A stretch of 64,000 nucleotides of DNA from Forficula auricularia (lineage: Eukaryota > Arthropoda > Insecta > Dermaptera > Forficulidae). Below are positions 41,950 through 53,026 of the stretch, piece after piece. The translations under genes and the position numbers were made by a program. The notes beneath the pieces were generated by a model. It searched no databases, had not been told where the DNA came from, and worked only from the letters and a program-made list of their open reading frames with translations. How positions within the stretch are numbered: position 1 is the first letter of the stretch; each line of letters begins with the position of its first letter. The stretch covers positions 62,001 to 126,000 of the forward strand of contig JALMQS010000277.1 in NCBI GenBank assembly GCA_024734495.1, read 5' to 3'.

Positions 41950-42220
41950 ATGATTAAAACTCCTCCTCCTCATCGAATCCACCATCCAAAGCCGGACAAC
42001 CGCATAGGTGTGCAGCATTCATTATAGTGATCACACTCGGACACTTCGGAGAGCTCACCACTCCAATGTGCTCTTCCTGATCGCTCAGGGAAGGTCGCGA
42101 CGGATTGCGCCGTTCACCAGATTAGTTTAATTTTTCCAGCAGACGAACTCCATCTGGGCTTTATCAGATTGCAATGAGGATCAGCAGTGCAGTCCTCATC
42201 TTCGCTAAATCGTTGATTTG
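41950..42220. other. GC-richer segment of unknown identity
   Basis: The stretch with 'gtgatcacactcggacac' and 'ggtcgcgacggattgcgcc' is clearly richer in G+C and CpG than its surroundings. No frame is open or recognisable on either strand. It starts with 'ctcctcctcctcatcgaat', faintly like the 'ctcctccttcatct' arm at 2016. A SINE-like or element fragment is possible. Confidence 0.35.
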
Positions 42221-42660
42221 TCTTTTATAACTATTTTAATTAATGAGAACTATAATATAATACTATCATAATTAATTAGAATATTTAAAAAGGATAAAAT
42301 ATTAACAAAAAAAAGCTTGTAAAAATCTTTCCAGAAGAAAATAGGGATTCATTTTAAAAATTTATAAAATTCTTAAATTAAATTGTTATTTTGTTATATA
42401 ATAGAAGTTACGTAGAGTATAGATATTTGAAATTAATCAAATATAAATGGTTTTAATTTAATTTAATTCTTTTTTCAGTTTTATTGAGGTTCTGACTCAG
42501 TCAACGGGTCTCGCACGAGCGATGTGAGATAATTTTAATTTCATTGATCAGTTTATTTTGCATTCCATTATATTTTATCATATTATGGTATATAATTAAG
42601 ATAAAGTATATTTGTATTAAAACCACAATGCAGCTCATTCTCTATGGGTTGTTTTTCTAA

Positions 42661-43623
42661 TCTTCTATATAATAAAAATGAATTTCTGTTTCTTCGTAAG
42701 CGCAGATCTCTCAAATGCCTGGACCGATTTGGCTAATTTTTTTTTAAATGTTCGTAATAGTCCAATTCAGGTTAATACGTAAAAAAAATTGGAAAAGTTG
42801 CCCGGAAAATTGGAAAATTCAGGAAAAACAAAAAAAAATTCAGGTTAGCCAACATAGCTTGCCAAACAATAAAAGAACTAAACTAGCAAAAAAACAAGTG
42901 TTGGCGGCCCTGTTTGTAAGATTTTTGAGTGTCATTCATTCTCAATAGTTCTAACTACATTATCGTTGAAGAAGAATTTAATATTGCAACAAAGATTTAA
43001 AAAACTATCTATTTTTTTTAAAGTAAATTTAAAAAAAAACGTCATGATAACTAAATTTTTGAAAAAGTTATGGTTATTTAAAAAAAAGCTATTTTTTCAA
43101 AAATTCCTAACTTCTTTTGGGTTGGGTGAAAATTTTTTAAAAAATTCTGAAAACCGTCTTTAATAGGGTAGAAAAAAATAAAAAAGTTTCAGCCAAGCTT
43201 TTGATTATATATATAGATGAAAAATATTTAATTTAAAATAAAATATGTTATTTAAAAATCATTTTTCTTAAAAATACCCTTGGGAATCTCACCTCATCCT
43301 TTTTCTATTGTATTTAAGACCCTCAACAATTTCAAAAGAACTAAGCCTTTTGGCTTTTGTATTCGAGCTCATTCATTCATTTCAATATTATTTATTTATT
43401 TCAAAGTTAATTATAAAGGATTATTGAAACTATACTAACTAAACTAACTGAACGGAATTCATTAGCTTTTGGAATTTCTTTAAAAATATATTTTAAAGAT
43501 TAAAACCAAATATATATATATATATATAAAAATATATTTATTCTCTGTAACTAATAAACGTGGAGTCCCAGGGGCGAAGCCCTGTAGCAAAAAAGGCCCG
43601 CCGAAAGCGGGCCTTGAAGCTAG
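42661..43623 (+). mobile_element. Non-autonomous Helitron (plus strand)
   Basis: It begins TCTTCTATATAATAAAAATG after an A. It ends with hairpin GGCCCGCCGAAAGCGGGCC, six bases (ttgaag), CTAG at 43620-43623, then T. The 3' end matches that of the minus-strand copy at 19767, including the upstream 'ccaggggcgaagccc' region. No Rep/helicase ORF. Confidence 0.75.
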
Positions 43624-46080
43624 TTTATAATAAAATATTGACTAATAAATAATTGAAAAGAAACAAGCTGTTAGAAATTAAATAATTAGGAATTAAAATT
43701 TAATATTATTTTTAAAAGTAGAAAATTAATAAAAATTGTTTTATTTTAATTAATTATATATGTTATATTTTTTCTACTTAACATAGTTGAATAAATATGA
43801 AAACTAAAAAGCTTTATTGTCAATAATTCATTAACGTTTTGGTATCATAAACAATTTCATTTTCAGATATCTTTTACTTTAATTATAATTTGATATCGTG
43901 GTACCAAAACATAATATGATATTTTTCTTTTCTAGTCATGAATAGTATTTTTTCAAAGTCCATCACTTGCTTTGAAAGTTAGTTTTCAAACTTTAGATAT
44001 TTCTCTTAATATAAATCAATTTATGATACTTATAATGTTATTTTATAAATGGAATGTATAAATGACGAAGGATGAGAAAAAATTAGGTCATAATTCATTG
44101 CATGACGGATGATAAGGCCTTAAGATTGGTGAAAAATCTTATCATTTAGAATTTATAAAAAAATAAGAAATTTTTAGTATATATCAAAATACGCAATATT
44201 CTAAAATTAACTCTAATGATAAACTAAACAAAATTAAAGTAATATATACCAATCTATTTCTTATTTAGTAATAAAAAGAAAATACCTTTGAAACCTAAAC
44301 AACCACAGCCTGCAAGTTATTTTCTTCATGTACCAAGTTGAAAATCGCTTGCACCGAAGTGTTTCGATCGATAAAACCACAGAATTTCTACACCGATATA
44401 ATTATGAAGCTACCCAAAAAATGGCAAAAGGTCATAGATAATAATAGTCAATTTGTACTTGATTAAAATTGATTTTCAAGAAAATTTTTATTCAAAAATG
44501 TACCAAAAATCCGCGGAGACTTTTATATGATTTACATATTATTTATTTCCGAATTACTTTGAGAGACTTAAATTTTGAATCTTTCATAAAAGTTATATTC
44601 TTTAAACCTTTAACGCTTCTAGACTAGGCTTCAAAAACTAAGCCAACCGCTATCCAGACATAAAATGTTCAAAGTTTTACTTTACCATACAGGGTACGTG
44701 GGCAGGGAGGCCAGAGCCTCTGACAGTTTTACTCTAAAAGAACAAAGAAGTACACACCTACCCGTTACCCAGATATTAATATTTTATACAACATCTCGAA
44801 TTAATTTCAAAAATGAAACGTTTAATCCGAATGGAATTATTATTCGGAATCTCTAAATTTTTTTAAATAATAATTTGTGCGAATTTTTATTCGAACAACC
44901 ATTTAATTTAGAAAAGAATATGCATTTAACGATTGTATTTATTACTTATCAAATTATTATACTAGAAAATTCTTAGAGACAAAGTGGTGGGAAGATTCCC
45001 TTATATTTTCAGTCGAATATAAATATTTCAAATTTCATATATAATAATTAACTATTATTTGAATAAAATTTTGAATGAATTTTAGTTAATGAATTTAAAA
45101 CAAGTATTTTTATGATATTTTTGTAAATTGTATACCTTTTAACCATTTCTATAAAAAGGAAATAATATGTAATTGTGATAGTATGGTATATATTTGAGTT
45201 TTCGAAATTGATTATCTTTAATTGGAATGTGTAGTGTATGTAAATAAACTAAAAATTATGCAAATATATGATTATGATTATGATTATATTATATATGATT
45301 ATGCCTCAATACTTTATTTATTGGGACATAGACAGCTGTTTAGCGAGAACAGAGGGCACCACGAGTAGGCAGCTGTCACCACCCCCACATGGATAGATAA
45401 ATAAATAATAATTAAATGGAGATGATTAATATAATTTTGATCGCAAATTATATAATATACTCATAGAGTGATAATTTTAAAATGTAAAATATTTTCTTTT
45501 TTTTTTAAATGTATAAAACACTCAGAAATAAAATTAGAAATTTGAAAGCCTAAAATAATGAAAATTTCATGGCTAGACTTGTTTTGAAACAAATAGGAGA
45601 CATTATATTTGTATCAAAATACGTCTACAAGTAATTGTTAAAAGACCTTTTCCGACAAATTCCAGTACAATGTCTCCAATACTACAATTTGTTTCGAATC
45701 AAAATCTTAAACATTGGACATTTTGTATAAAAATTCCGTCAGTAATTTGTATTTAAGAAACAAATATACAAATTTGTAGATCTGAGTATGACGAGAGAGA
45801 GAGAGAGAGTTCGATATTGACTTATGCATTAGATCAGAAACAGAAAATAATTATAAATTATATAGTACATTATAGTACCATATCTAAGAAAATAATTAGA
45901 TTGAAGATTAGAGTGGAATATTGAAATAAAAAGAGATTATTATCAAAAGTGAATTATTTATTATTTACTCTTAAATGTTATTTTTTTAGGCAAAATGGAA
46001 ATTTTATTATCTATCCATGTGAAATAATTTTATTGAACTGAAATTATAAAGGCGAAATTTGTTACAGAGCTGAAATTATA
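43624..46080. other. Intergenic AT-rich DNA
   Basis: No gene recognised. Minor items: 'tttactttaccatacagggtac' near 44677 (start of the 13.6-kb repeat family), a retroposon end with TTTA tail at 45310-45400 (minus), and a (GA)n run at 45793. Confidence 0.4.
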
Positions 46081-46329
46081 CACATGTAATTCAACTTGAG
46101 AAGAGTACCAAATTTCAATAATATAGCTTAAATGGATTCTGAGATGTGGACCTGAGAAAATAGCTCATTTTGGCAATCACTCACTCACTCACTGACAGGT
46201 CATCAAAACCTATAGGGTACTACCAATCATTCTAGCATCATGAAATTTCGCCTGCTAGTAGAGTTTGGGACACAAACAAAGGAAAAATTCCAAAAATCCA
46301 AACTTTCTATCTTTCAACCCCCTGGGGGA

Positions 46330-46480
46330 GGGTCAAAAATGAAAATTCTATAGCCCACTGGAACAAACACAACCAAATTTTGTATACATATTCTTTGGAC
46401 ACCCAGAAGGCTAGAAAAAACTAATCACCCAAAATGGGTAGGGGAGGGGTCAAAAATAAAAATTATAGCTTTTTGGACCA
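46330..46480 (+). repeat. Dispersed 'attctag' repeat copy
   Basis: The order 'gggtcaaaaatgaaaattct', 'aaccaaattttgtatacata', 'cccagaaggctag' matches the tandem units at 8585-8950. Confidence 0.65.
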
Positions 46481-46517
46481 ACGGGCTTCCTCATAGCTTA
46501 CAAAAAGAAGAGAAATC

Positions 46518-46732
46518 TCAACCAAAATTTTCTGTGAAAAATCAGGCCAAAAGTTCGAAAAAGTAGTGAAATCTAGTGTACCTATAGCCAAGTTAAATTT
46601 GCCAAGAATAATTAAGTTGAGAGATGTACTATTTTTTCAACTTAATTATTCGTGGGGAATTTAACTTGGCTACACACTAGATTTCACTACTTTTTCGAAC
46701 TTGGCCTATTTTTTCACAGAATGTTTTGGTTG
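46518..46732. repeat. 215-bp palindrome
   Basis: 'caaccaaaattttctgtgaa' is mirrored near 46713-46732. Arms are about 98 bases with 'aaagtagtgaaatctagtgt' and complement. Loop near 46616-46634. Confidence 0.7.
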
Positions 46733-46749
46733 ATATATAAATTTTTTAA

Positions 46750-46945
46750 AATTTATTTATTGTCACCGGGAAAAAGCCCATTTAGACAGCACATAAGTAA
46801 AGTGTTAGTAGGGTTAGTGAGGGAGCCGAGTTTTTAGCCGGTAGAAATTTTTATTTGCCAGCCAGGATCGAACCCCGGCTTTCCACTCCAACATCGTCAT
46901 AATCGATCGATGCCGGAGCGAGGCCAGTGCGTTAGCCGGAGATAT
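46750..46945 (-). repeat. tRNA-derived SINE
   Basis: On the minus strand 'gctaacgcactggcc' (box A-like) is followed 55 bases later by 'ggggttcgatcctgg' (box B). The tRNA-like head runs from about 46943 down to 46855 and then a body ends in a TTTA-rich stretch near 46755. Not a functional tRNA: the anticodon arm is not clean. Confidence 0.6.
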
Positions 46946-47199
46946 AAATTACTGACATATTCTTCTCATATTTTAGAAAATGAAAATATGAGAAGAAGAA
47001 GAATTTTTTAAATATTCGAAACCTCATTATTTTTTTATCTTATATATTGTTGAGCTTATAATTTTGTTTTTGGTGAATTATATTCTTGAAAAAAGCTTCA
47101 CGTATTGTACAAATGTACATTCATATTTCGCAAAAGGGAATAAATATATCTCTACATATAAATCTCAATGTTTTAAGGAACTTTATAATGTTTTGTTGG

Positions 47200-47275
47200 G
47201 CCACACTCATTGCAATACTGGGCTGCATGAAGCCCGCGGTCCACGGTTTGGACTGCCCTGACCTAGAGTCAAACG
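47200..47275. mobile_element. hAT terminal fragment
   Basis: 'gcccgcggtccacggtttgg' followed by 'actgccctg' resembles the right end of hAT MITEs. No left end was found, so this is a solo remnant. Confidence 0.4.
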
Positions 47276-48159
47276 TCTATAAAAATAATAGAAATTAAGA
47301 AATTATCTAATGGTCTGAAATAGGTTTGGACTTGTTTTTGGCATCCTTGCAATGTTTTGGTTGAGATACATCTTTCTTCTTCTGAAATCAGTTATTAATC
47401 TGAATCGCATGCAGGCTCGAAAGAGACAGAGATGGTTTGAAGAGGATAAAAGTTGTTGAGGCGTAAAAATATAGATTTACCCACAATGGAAAAGCACTCA
47501 TTCTAAGTATTTGATAATTAAACATTAATACGATGTCCAAAATTAACATGTAATCTCACATCTTAATAATATCTTATGAAATTGCAAAAATTTTAAACAA
47601 CATTTTAAATTCTATATTTCTATATCTTAAAATTTTCATTTATCATTTTTAATTAATCTAAACTCACTAATATAAATCATTGCTAAGTTGCTTTGAATTA
47701 TTAAACGAATATTTATAGTTACTTGATGCTATTTCCTATTTGTAAATATTTGTGTTTTGAGAAAAAGAAATAAAAACAATGTTTGATAATCTTTAGCCCC
47801 TTTTTTATCCATTGAAATTTAAACCTAACATTTGGATTTATAAAAATTTCTTATGATTTCTTGAAAATCTTTTGAATTTTTATGTTGATAATATTAAATT
47901 TTCGAGAATCTTCCTTAGAAATTTCCTTCTCCTCATTTGCCTTTATTAGATTAGACCTTTCTATAATCTTAGTGCTTAACTTTCTGAAAATTCTTTTTAT
48001 TTGCATTTCTAAATGTTTTAATTGCTGATTAATTTTATCGAATATAAAGTCCAAAATATCATATAATAGTAATCAGAATCTCCAATTGAAATTTTGATTC
48101 ATAATTAATAATGATATGCCTTTTGGCTTGTTGAAAGTAACTTAAAGCTAAACGAGATA

Positions 48160-49010
48160 ATAGGACATGGTGTATTTTTTAGAGTTCTATACTATTATAT
48201 AATTGAAAAAAAAACCTGCTGTGTACACCACACGATTTTCACTTCCAAGTACCCCTTTTTGAAATTATCTTACCAATTTCACCCTTTCAAATTAGTCCTC
48301 CCACAGTGTTTTAATCCAGATAAAAAAATATTTATTAAAGAACTTACAATACTTGTTAAGCACAACGATTTTTATTTAAAAAAATTAGTCGTAATCGTTT
48401 TCAAGAAAAATTAAAATAAAAATAAAAATCAACCTGCTGTGTACACTACACGACTTTCGCTTTCAAGTACCCCTTTTTGAAATTATCTTACCAATTTCAT
48501 CCTTTCACATTAGTCCCCTCACAGTGTTTCAATCCAATAAAAAACAAACAAGCATTTATTAAAGAACTTGCAATACTTGTTAAGCAGAACGATTAAAAAA
48601 AAAAAATAGTCGTAATCGTTTTCGAGAAAAAATAAAAATAAAAATCCGCCCAACCTTAATTTATTTTATTTTGTTTATTGGGCCTCCGAGGAGCGGGCCG
48701 CATCTTACAAAGACAAAAGAGCATTAGACAAATTTATTTATGTACAAGTAAAGGGGTTTGTCGATTTGAACCAAAAGCTTACCATAGCATTGGTGGCTAA
48801 TTCCTTCCAAAGATTTCAAATTTTGTTCCTCCGTGAGCCACTGATGCTGAGATATGGCAAACACACACTCACTATCCAATGAATTTTTGGGTGATTTTTA
48901 GCTTTGATGCCAATAAAACAGATTTTATTTTTCTAATGTGAGTTTCTATATCTTAAGGGCATTGAATACTATCACTTGGACGCGTGGGAGTGAAATTAAC
49001 TATTACAGTT
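48160..49010. repeat. Dispersed repeat, with internal ~240-bp direct duplication
   Basis: 'cctgctgtgtacaccacacg' (about 48216) recurs at about 48433 with the following 150 bases. The right part ('ttgaaccaaaagctta' near 48771, 'cattgaatactatcacttgg' near 48960) matches the 12.2-kb and 23-kb family in inverse order. Confidence 0.55.
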
Positions 49011-49559
49011 TTGGAGATTGAAGACTTCGAAACTTCCCGAAAGTGAAGGCTCCTTTGGAGAATGTAAAATCGAAACTCTTGTGGTGAGAGTTGTTCATCT
49101 GTTTGTCTGACTATGAAGGTATGTAGCTTCTAAATTATTAAATCCAGAAACTTCGAGTTTGCTATGTATCTACTTAGAGTTTGACAATCTTCAATAATCA
49201 GAGTTGTGAGAGAAAATTTCTCAGCAACCATAAAAGTACTTAAGGAAAAAATAGCCTACTGTTGAATGAATATTTTGAAATTCTAATTCTATTACAAATG
49301 TAATCTTGTAATTTTTATTTTGACGCTATTTCCCTACCTCAGAAAAATGTCCTTATCTTATGGCAATTTTGCAATTTAGTGATTTAAAAAGTTTGTAAAA
49401 ATTAATTAAATTACTTTAGTTTTTTGTTTGTTATAAAATAGTGGCTTGATTAACAAATGAAAAGTACTGAAGAAAACAGAAAATAACATTTTATAGAGGA
49501 GGAGACCGTTGAATTTTCTTTAATTTCTCTACTCAGTAAACTAGTTGTTTTTTTAAGAA

Positions 49560-49900
49560 CCTTTTGTTGGGGTATGAAAAAAGTTTTTTTGTTTTCTTCT
49601 TCCTATTTTTGAAATGTCTCAATAAAGCTAAAAATATTATGGAAAAAAAATTGAACTAATTCATGGCGTTTCGGTCTAAAATAAAACCTTCTATAGTGAA
49701 CATGGAAAATGTATATTTTAAGAGATATTAATTACTATGTCAAAATGTCTCTTAAAGTGTGTGTGTGTGTGTTGGCAAATTTTGTGCACGCCCTAGCTCA
49801 AAAACCAATAAAGATATCAAAATGTAATATTATATTGAGATTAACATAACAGCTGATTAGATTTCGGTTGAAATTGGACCAAAAAATTAGGGATTAAAAA
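49560..49900. repeat. Decayed copy of the 13.6-kb repeat family
   Basis: Shares 'catggcgtttcggtcta', 'agagatattaattactatgtcaaaatgtct' type segments and 'cagctgattagatttcgg' with 13600-13960. Contains (GT)n at 49757-49772. Confidence 0.5.
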
Positions 49901-50223
49901 TTTTAACAAATTTTACACAGTTAGCTTTTAAGGCCTTAGGGAACTATCAGTGCAAAAATCAGCTTTCTAAAAATTTCCCGAGGGGGGATAATAATAGTAT
50001 AATAAAGTTATGAGATGGCCACATCTCATATTTTATTCTAATATTGACTCTGATTCAGAATCCGTAACTAACGAACTTGGAGCCTATGGCCAACTATAGC
50101 TACGACACCTATACACAGAGTAGTAGTTAAGAATATACATCGATATTATGATTATAGAATATGGGATAACTAAGCTTTTGTATTTAAATAATTTATATGT
50201 GCAAAACAGTTTTTATTTAACAA

Positions 50224-50366
50224 CAGGAATAATTTAACGGATTATAGTGGTGTTTCACTTTCTTGAGATAAATAAAAAATCTCCAAAATAATTTAAAAGA
50301 TTTTTTAATTTTTAATTTTATTTCCACTTTGTGAAACACCACTATAATCCGTTAAATAATTCCTGT
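50224..50366. repeat. 143-bp palindrome
   Basis: 'caggaataatttaacggatt' is mirrored at 50346-50366 (ccgttaaataattcctg). Arms are about 45 bases with a low-complexity AT loop. Confidence 0.65.
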
Positions 50367-50721
50367 GTTTAATATGTTTCACTACAAACCAACACCGCAT
50401 TCCTTAAACTTTATTTATTTAACAAATTATTAAATATTAATATAGTATAATGAAGGAAATAAAAGGAAAATTAAAATTGAAAACAAAGTTATTAAATAAG
50501 TTTAACTTTTCGGGTATTTGCATTCGCAGATACTAATTTTTCTACTCTTCACGAGAATTCAAGAGAGCGCGCTTTCTACTAGTACAGTCACTGTAGCTTC
50601 TACAAGAAATAGATAAAGAAGTTTTATGGAAAAATTTTGCGATCATAAAGAATTACTATGTCTTTTTACAATGGTGCTTTGTAGCTTTTTGTCTTTTGGC
50701 CGACGCCTCACTCGCCTTAGG

Positions 50722-51359
50722 TAGTGTTTAACCAAGAATCAAGAAATAGTCTTGATTCTTGATTTTCTTGTCTTGATATCAAGACAAGACAAAGACAAGA
50801 AATGATTTTTATTTTTCAAGGCAAGACAAGAAAGCCTCATCAAGATCAAGATTTCTTGTCAAGAAATTTCAAGAAATCTTGATTTCTTGAGAATTAATTT
50901 TATCATTTTTCATTAAAATTAATTACAAAATTTGTATCTATGACAGTATTTACGATAATGTCGCAAAAATAATTTAATAAAATAAATAAATAACAATTTA
51001 TTGGAGGTTTGAAGACAATATTCACCGACCAATGGATCTAGTAACAAGTCAGACTCAAATGAAGTTATTTTGAATCTAGAAAAACGAAATTTGCAATTTT
51101 GAAATTCCTTTGTAAAAATATCTATTGCTTAACAATTAATTTACCCCGTGTGCAGATATCCTTTTAGCAAAAATAACAAATTTTAAAGTGTCCCATATGA
51201 TTTTTAAATAATTTTTAACCTGAGAGAAAGAGGTTCAGAAATTCCTCTAGACATATGCAAAAATTTCTTCGAATTTTTTTTAAGTACCTAGGCTGTAGCT
51301 ACATTAGGCCAGGGTTAAATGGTGACCAAGACAAGATTTCTTGTCTTGATGAAACAGTA
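50722..51359. mobile_element. hAT-like element with CAAGA-rich foldback
   Basis: The ends TAGTGTTTAACCAAGA and its decayed complement (tcttgatgaaacagta) are flanked by gccttagg (50714-50721) and gtcatagg (51360-51367), a 6/8 match. The left 170 bases are built of 'cttgatt/caagaaa/caagacaag' words on both strands, giving many alternative hairpins. No transposase. Confidence 0.55.
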
Positions 51360-52379
51360 GTCATAGGCTAGTTACACTTCTGAATTGATTGATTATGATG
51401 CTGTTAATTCATATGCTTTTAATAGCAAAGAGAAAATATTAAAAAAATAGATGACATGTTGTATTCTTTAAAAAGTTTCAGAATAAATTATTTACCTAAT
51501 TTCTGTTTTGGAAAATTAACAGACCTAATAGCCAAGTACCTTTGTAAGATGGAGCCTACTTTAGACTATAATGATAAGTTACAAAAATTTAAAGCAACAC
51601 TTCTTTAGCTCTCATGTGAAAAAGATTCAATTGTTCTACGGTGGGCCTAGGAATCAAGGAAGCTAAACTATTATTTTACCCCTTTTTTCTGGATTCCATC
51701 CAGCCAGGGAGAGGGGACAAGAAAATATGCTCAAACAACAAAATTAACTTAATTCTAATTAAATGAATATTTTTAATGAAATTATTTTAATTGATTAAAT
51801 TTTGAATAGAAAGAATGAGGGTAAATTTTCAAAATTTATCCATGTTATCAATTAAATACTTTATAATTTTAAATGTATAAAAAGTGATAAGGGATGATCT
51901 GTAAGTGATCTTAGAACCATATCTCTCTGCATGTGTTTTCCTTGAGCTGTCAATACTTAGGAATGCAAGAGGCTGTTGCTAACCACCAGCTCCATTTAGT
52001 TCAAAGGGTATAATTAAATACCCGAGATTAATTCTAAAAAGTTTATTTTATTTTTAATGAATTGCAAAGAGGTGTGGGGTTTATAACTCAAATCCAAGAA
52101 AGCTAAAAGCTGGACTGTAGTCGAAGGCGCATTTGAACATGCTTGTTGGGTATTCAAGAAGTTGAAGGATTCAGGAAAAGAAAATAGGTTGTAAAACTAC
52201 AAAATAAAAGAATATAAATTAAAAGAATAAACGAACCAAGAGAAATAGAGAAAAGTATTTTAAGACTTAGTAAGACTCTCCATAAATGTTGTTGTGATGT
52301 GGCAATTTTTATGTAACTATAATAAATAGTTGAAACTTGGAGAAAGATATCAAGCTCTAATATTTAGCAGTAAAAGCTT

Positions 52380-52770
52380 GTTTTTACTTTGCCATACAGC
52401 GTATGCTCAAGTATTTTAGCCCTGCATGAAAAAAATGTTGTTTTTTCCTTCGTTTTTCGAAATATCTCAAAAACTATTGAAAGTAATTTGATAAAAAAAA
52501 ATTGAGCGAAGCCATGGTGTTTTGGTCTACAAAAAAGCAATAAGAAGTGAACACCAAAAAAAATTATATTTTACGAGATAGTAATTATTTTGTTAAAATG
52601 TCTGCTAGTACGTTACCAAATTTCGTACACCCTCTAGCTCAAAAACTAGAGTAAATATCAAAACTAAATTTCACATAATATATAATTTTTTATATTAAGA
52701 GCTGATTAGATTTTGGTTCAAATCGAACCAAATATTAAGGAGGGGCTCTTAAAAAATTGAAATGATAAAA
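52380..52770. repeat. Copy of the 13.6-kb repeat family
   Basis: 'actttgccatacagcgtatg' through 'aagagctgattagattttgg' parallels 13610-13960. Confidence 0.6.
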
Positions 52771-53026
52771 TTTTCAAACTAAAAATAACAGTGGTAATAA
52801 TTTAATGAATTTATATTCAGAAAAAATAATTAAAAAATAATGTATGAGAGATTTCCCCTCCGAGGAATAAAGCAATCTTATTTAATCAATTTCATTCATC
52901 TGTTAGGTTGTAAGCACTTTGCTTTTATAATAACATAATAAAATAATAATTAATTTCAATTTTAATTATTTAATTATTTATTTAATATTAATAATATGAA
53001 AAAAGCTTTCCTATGCTCCTGAGGCC

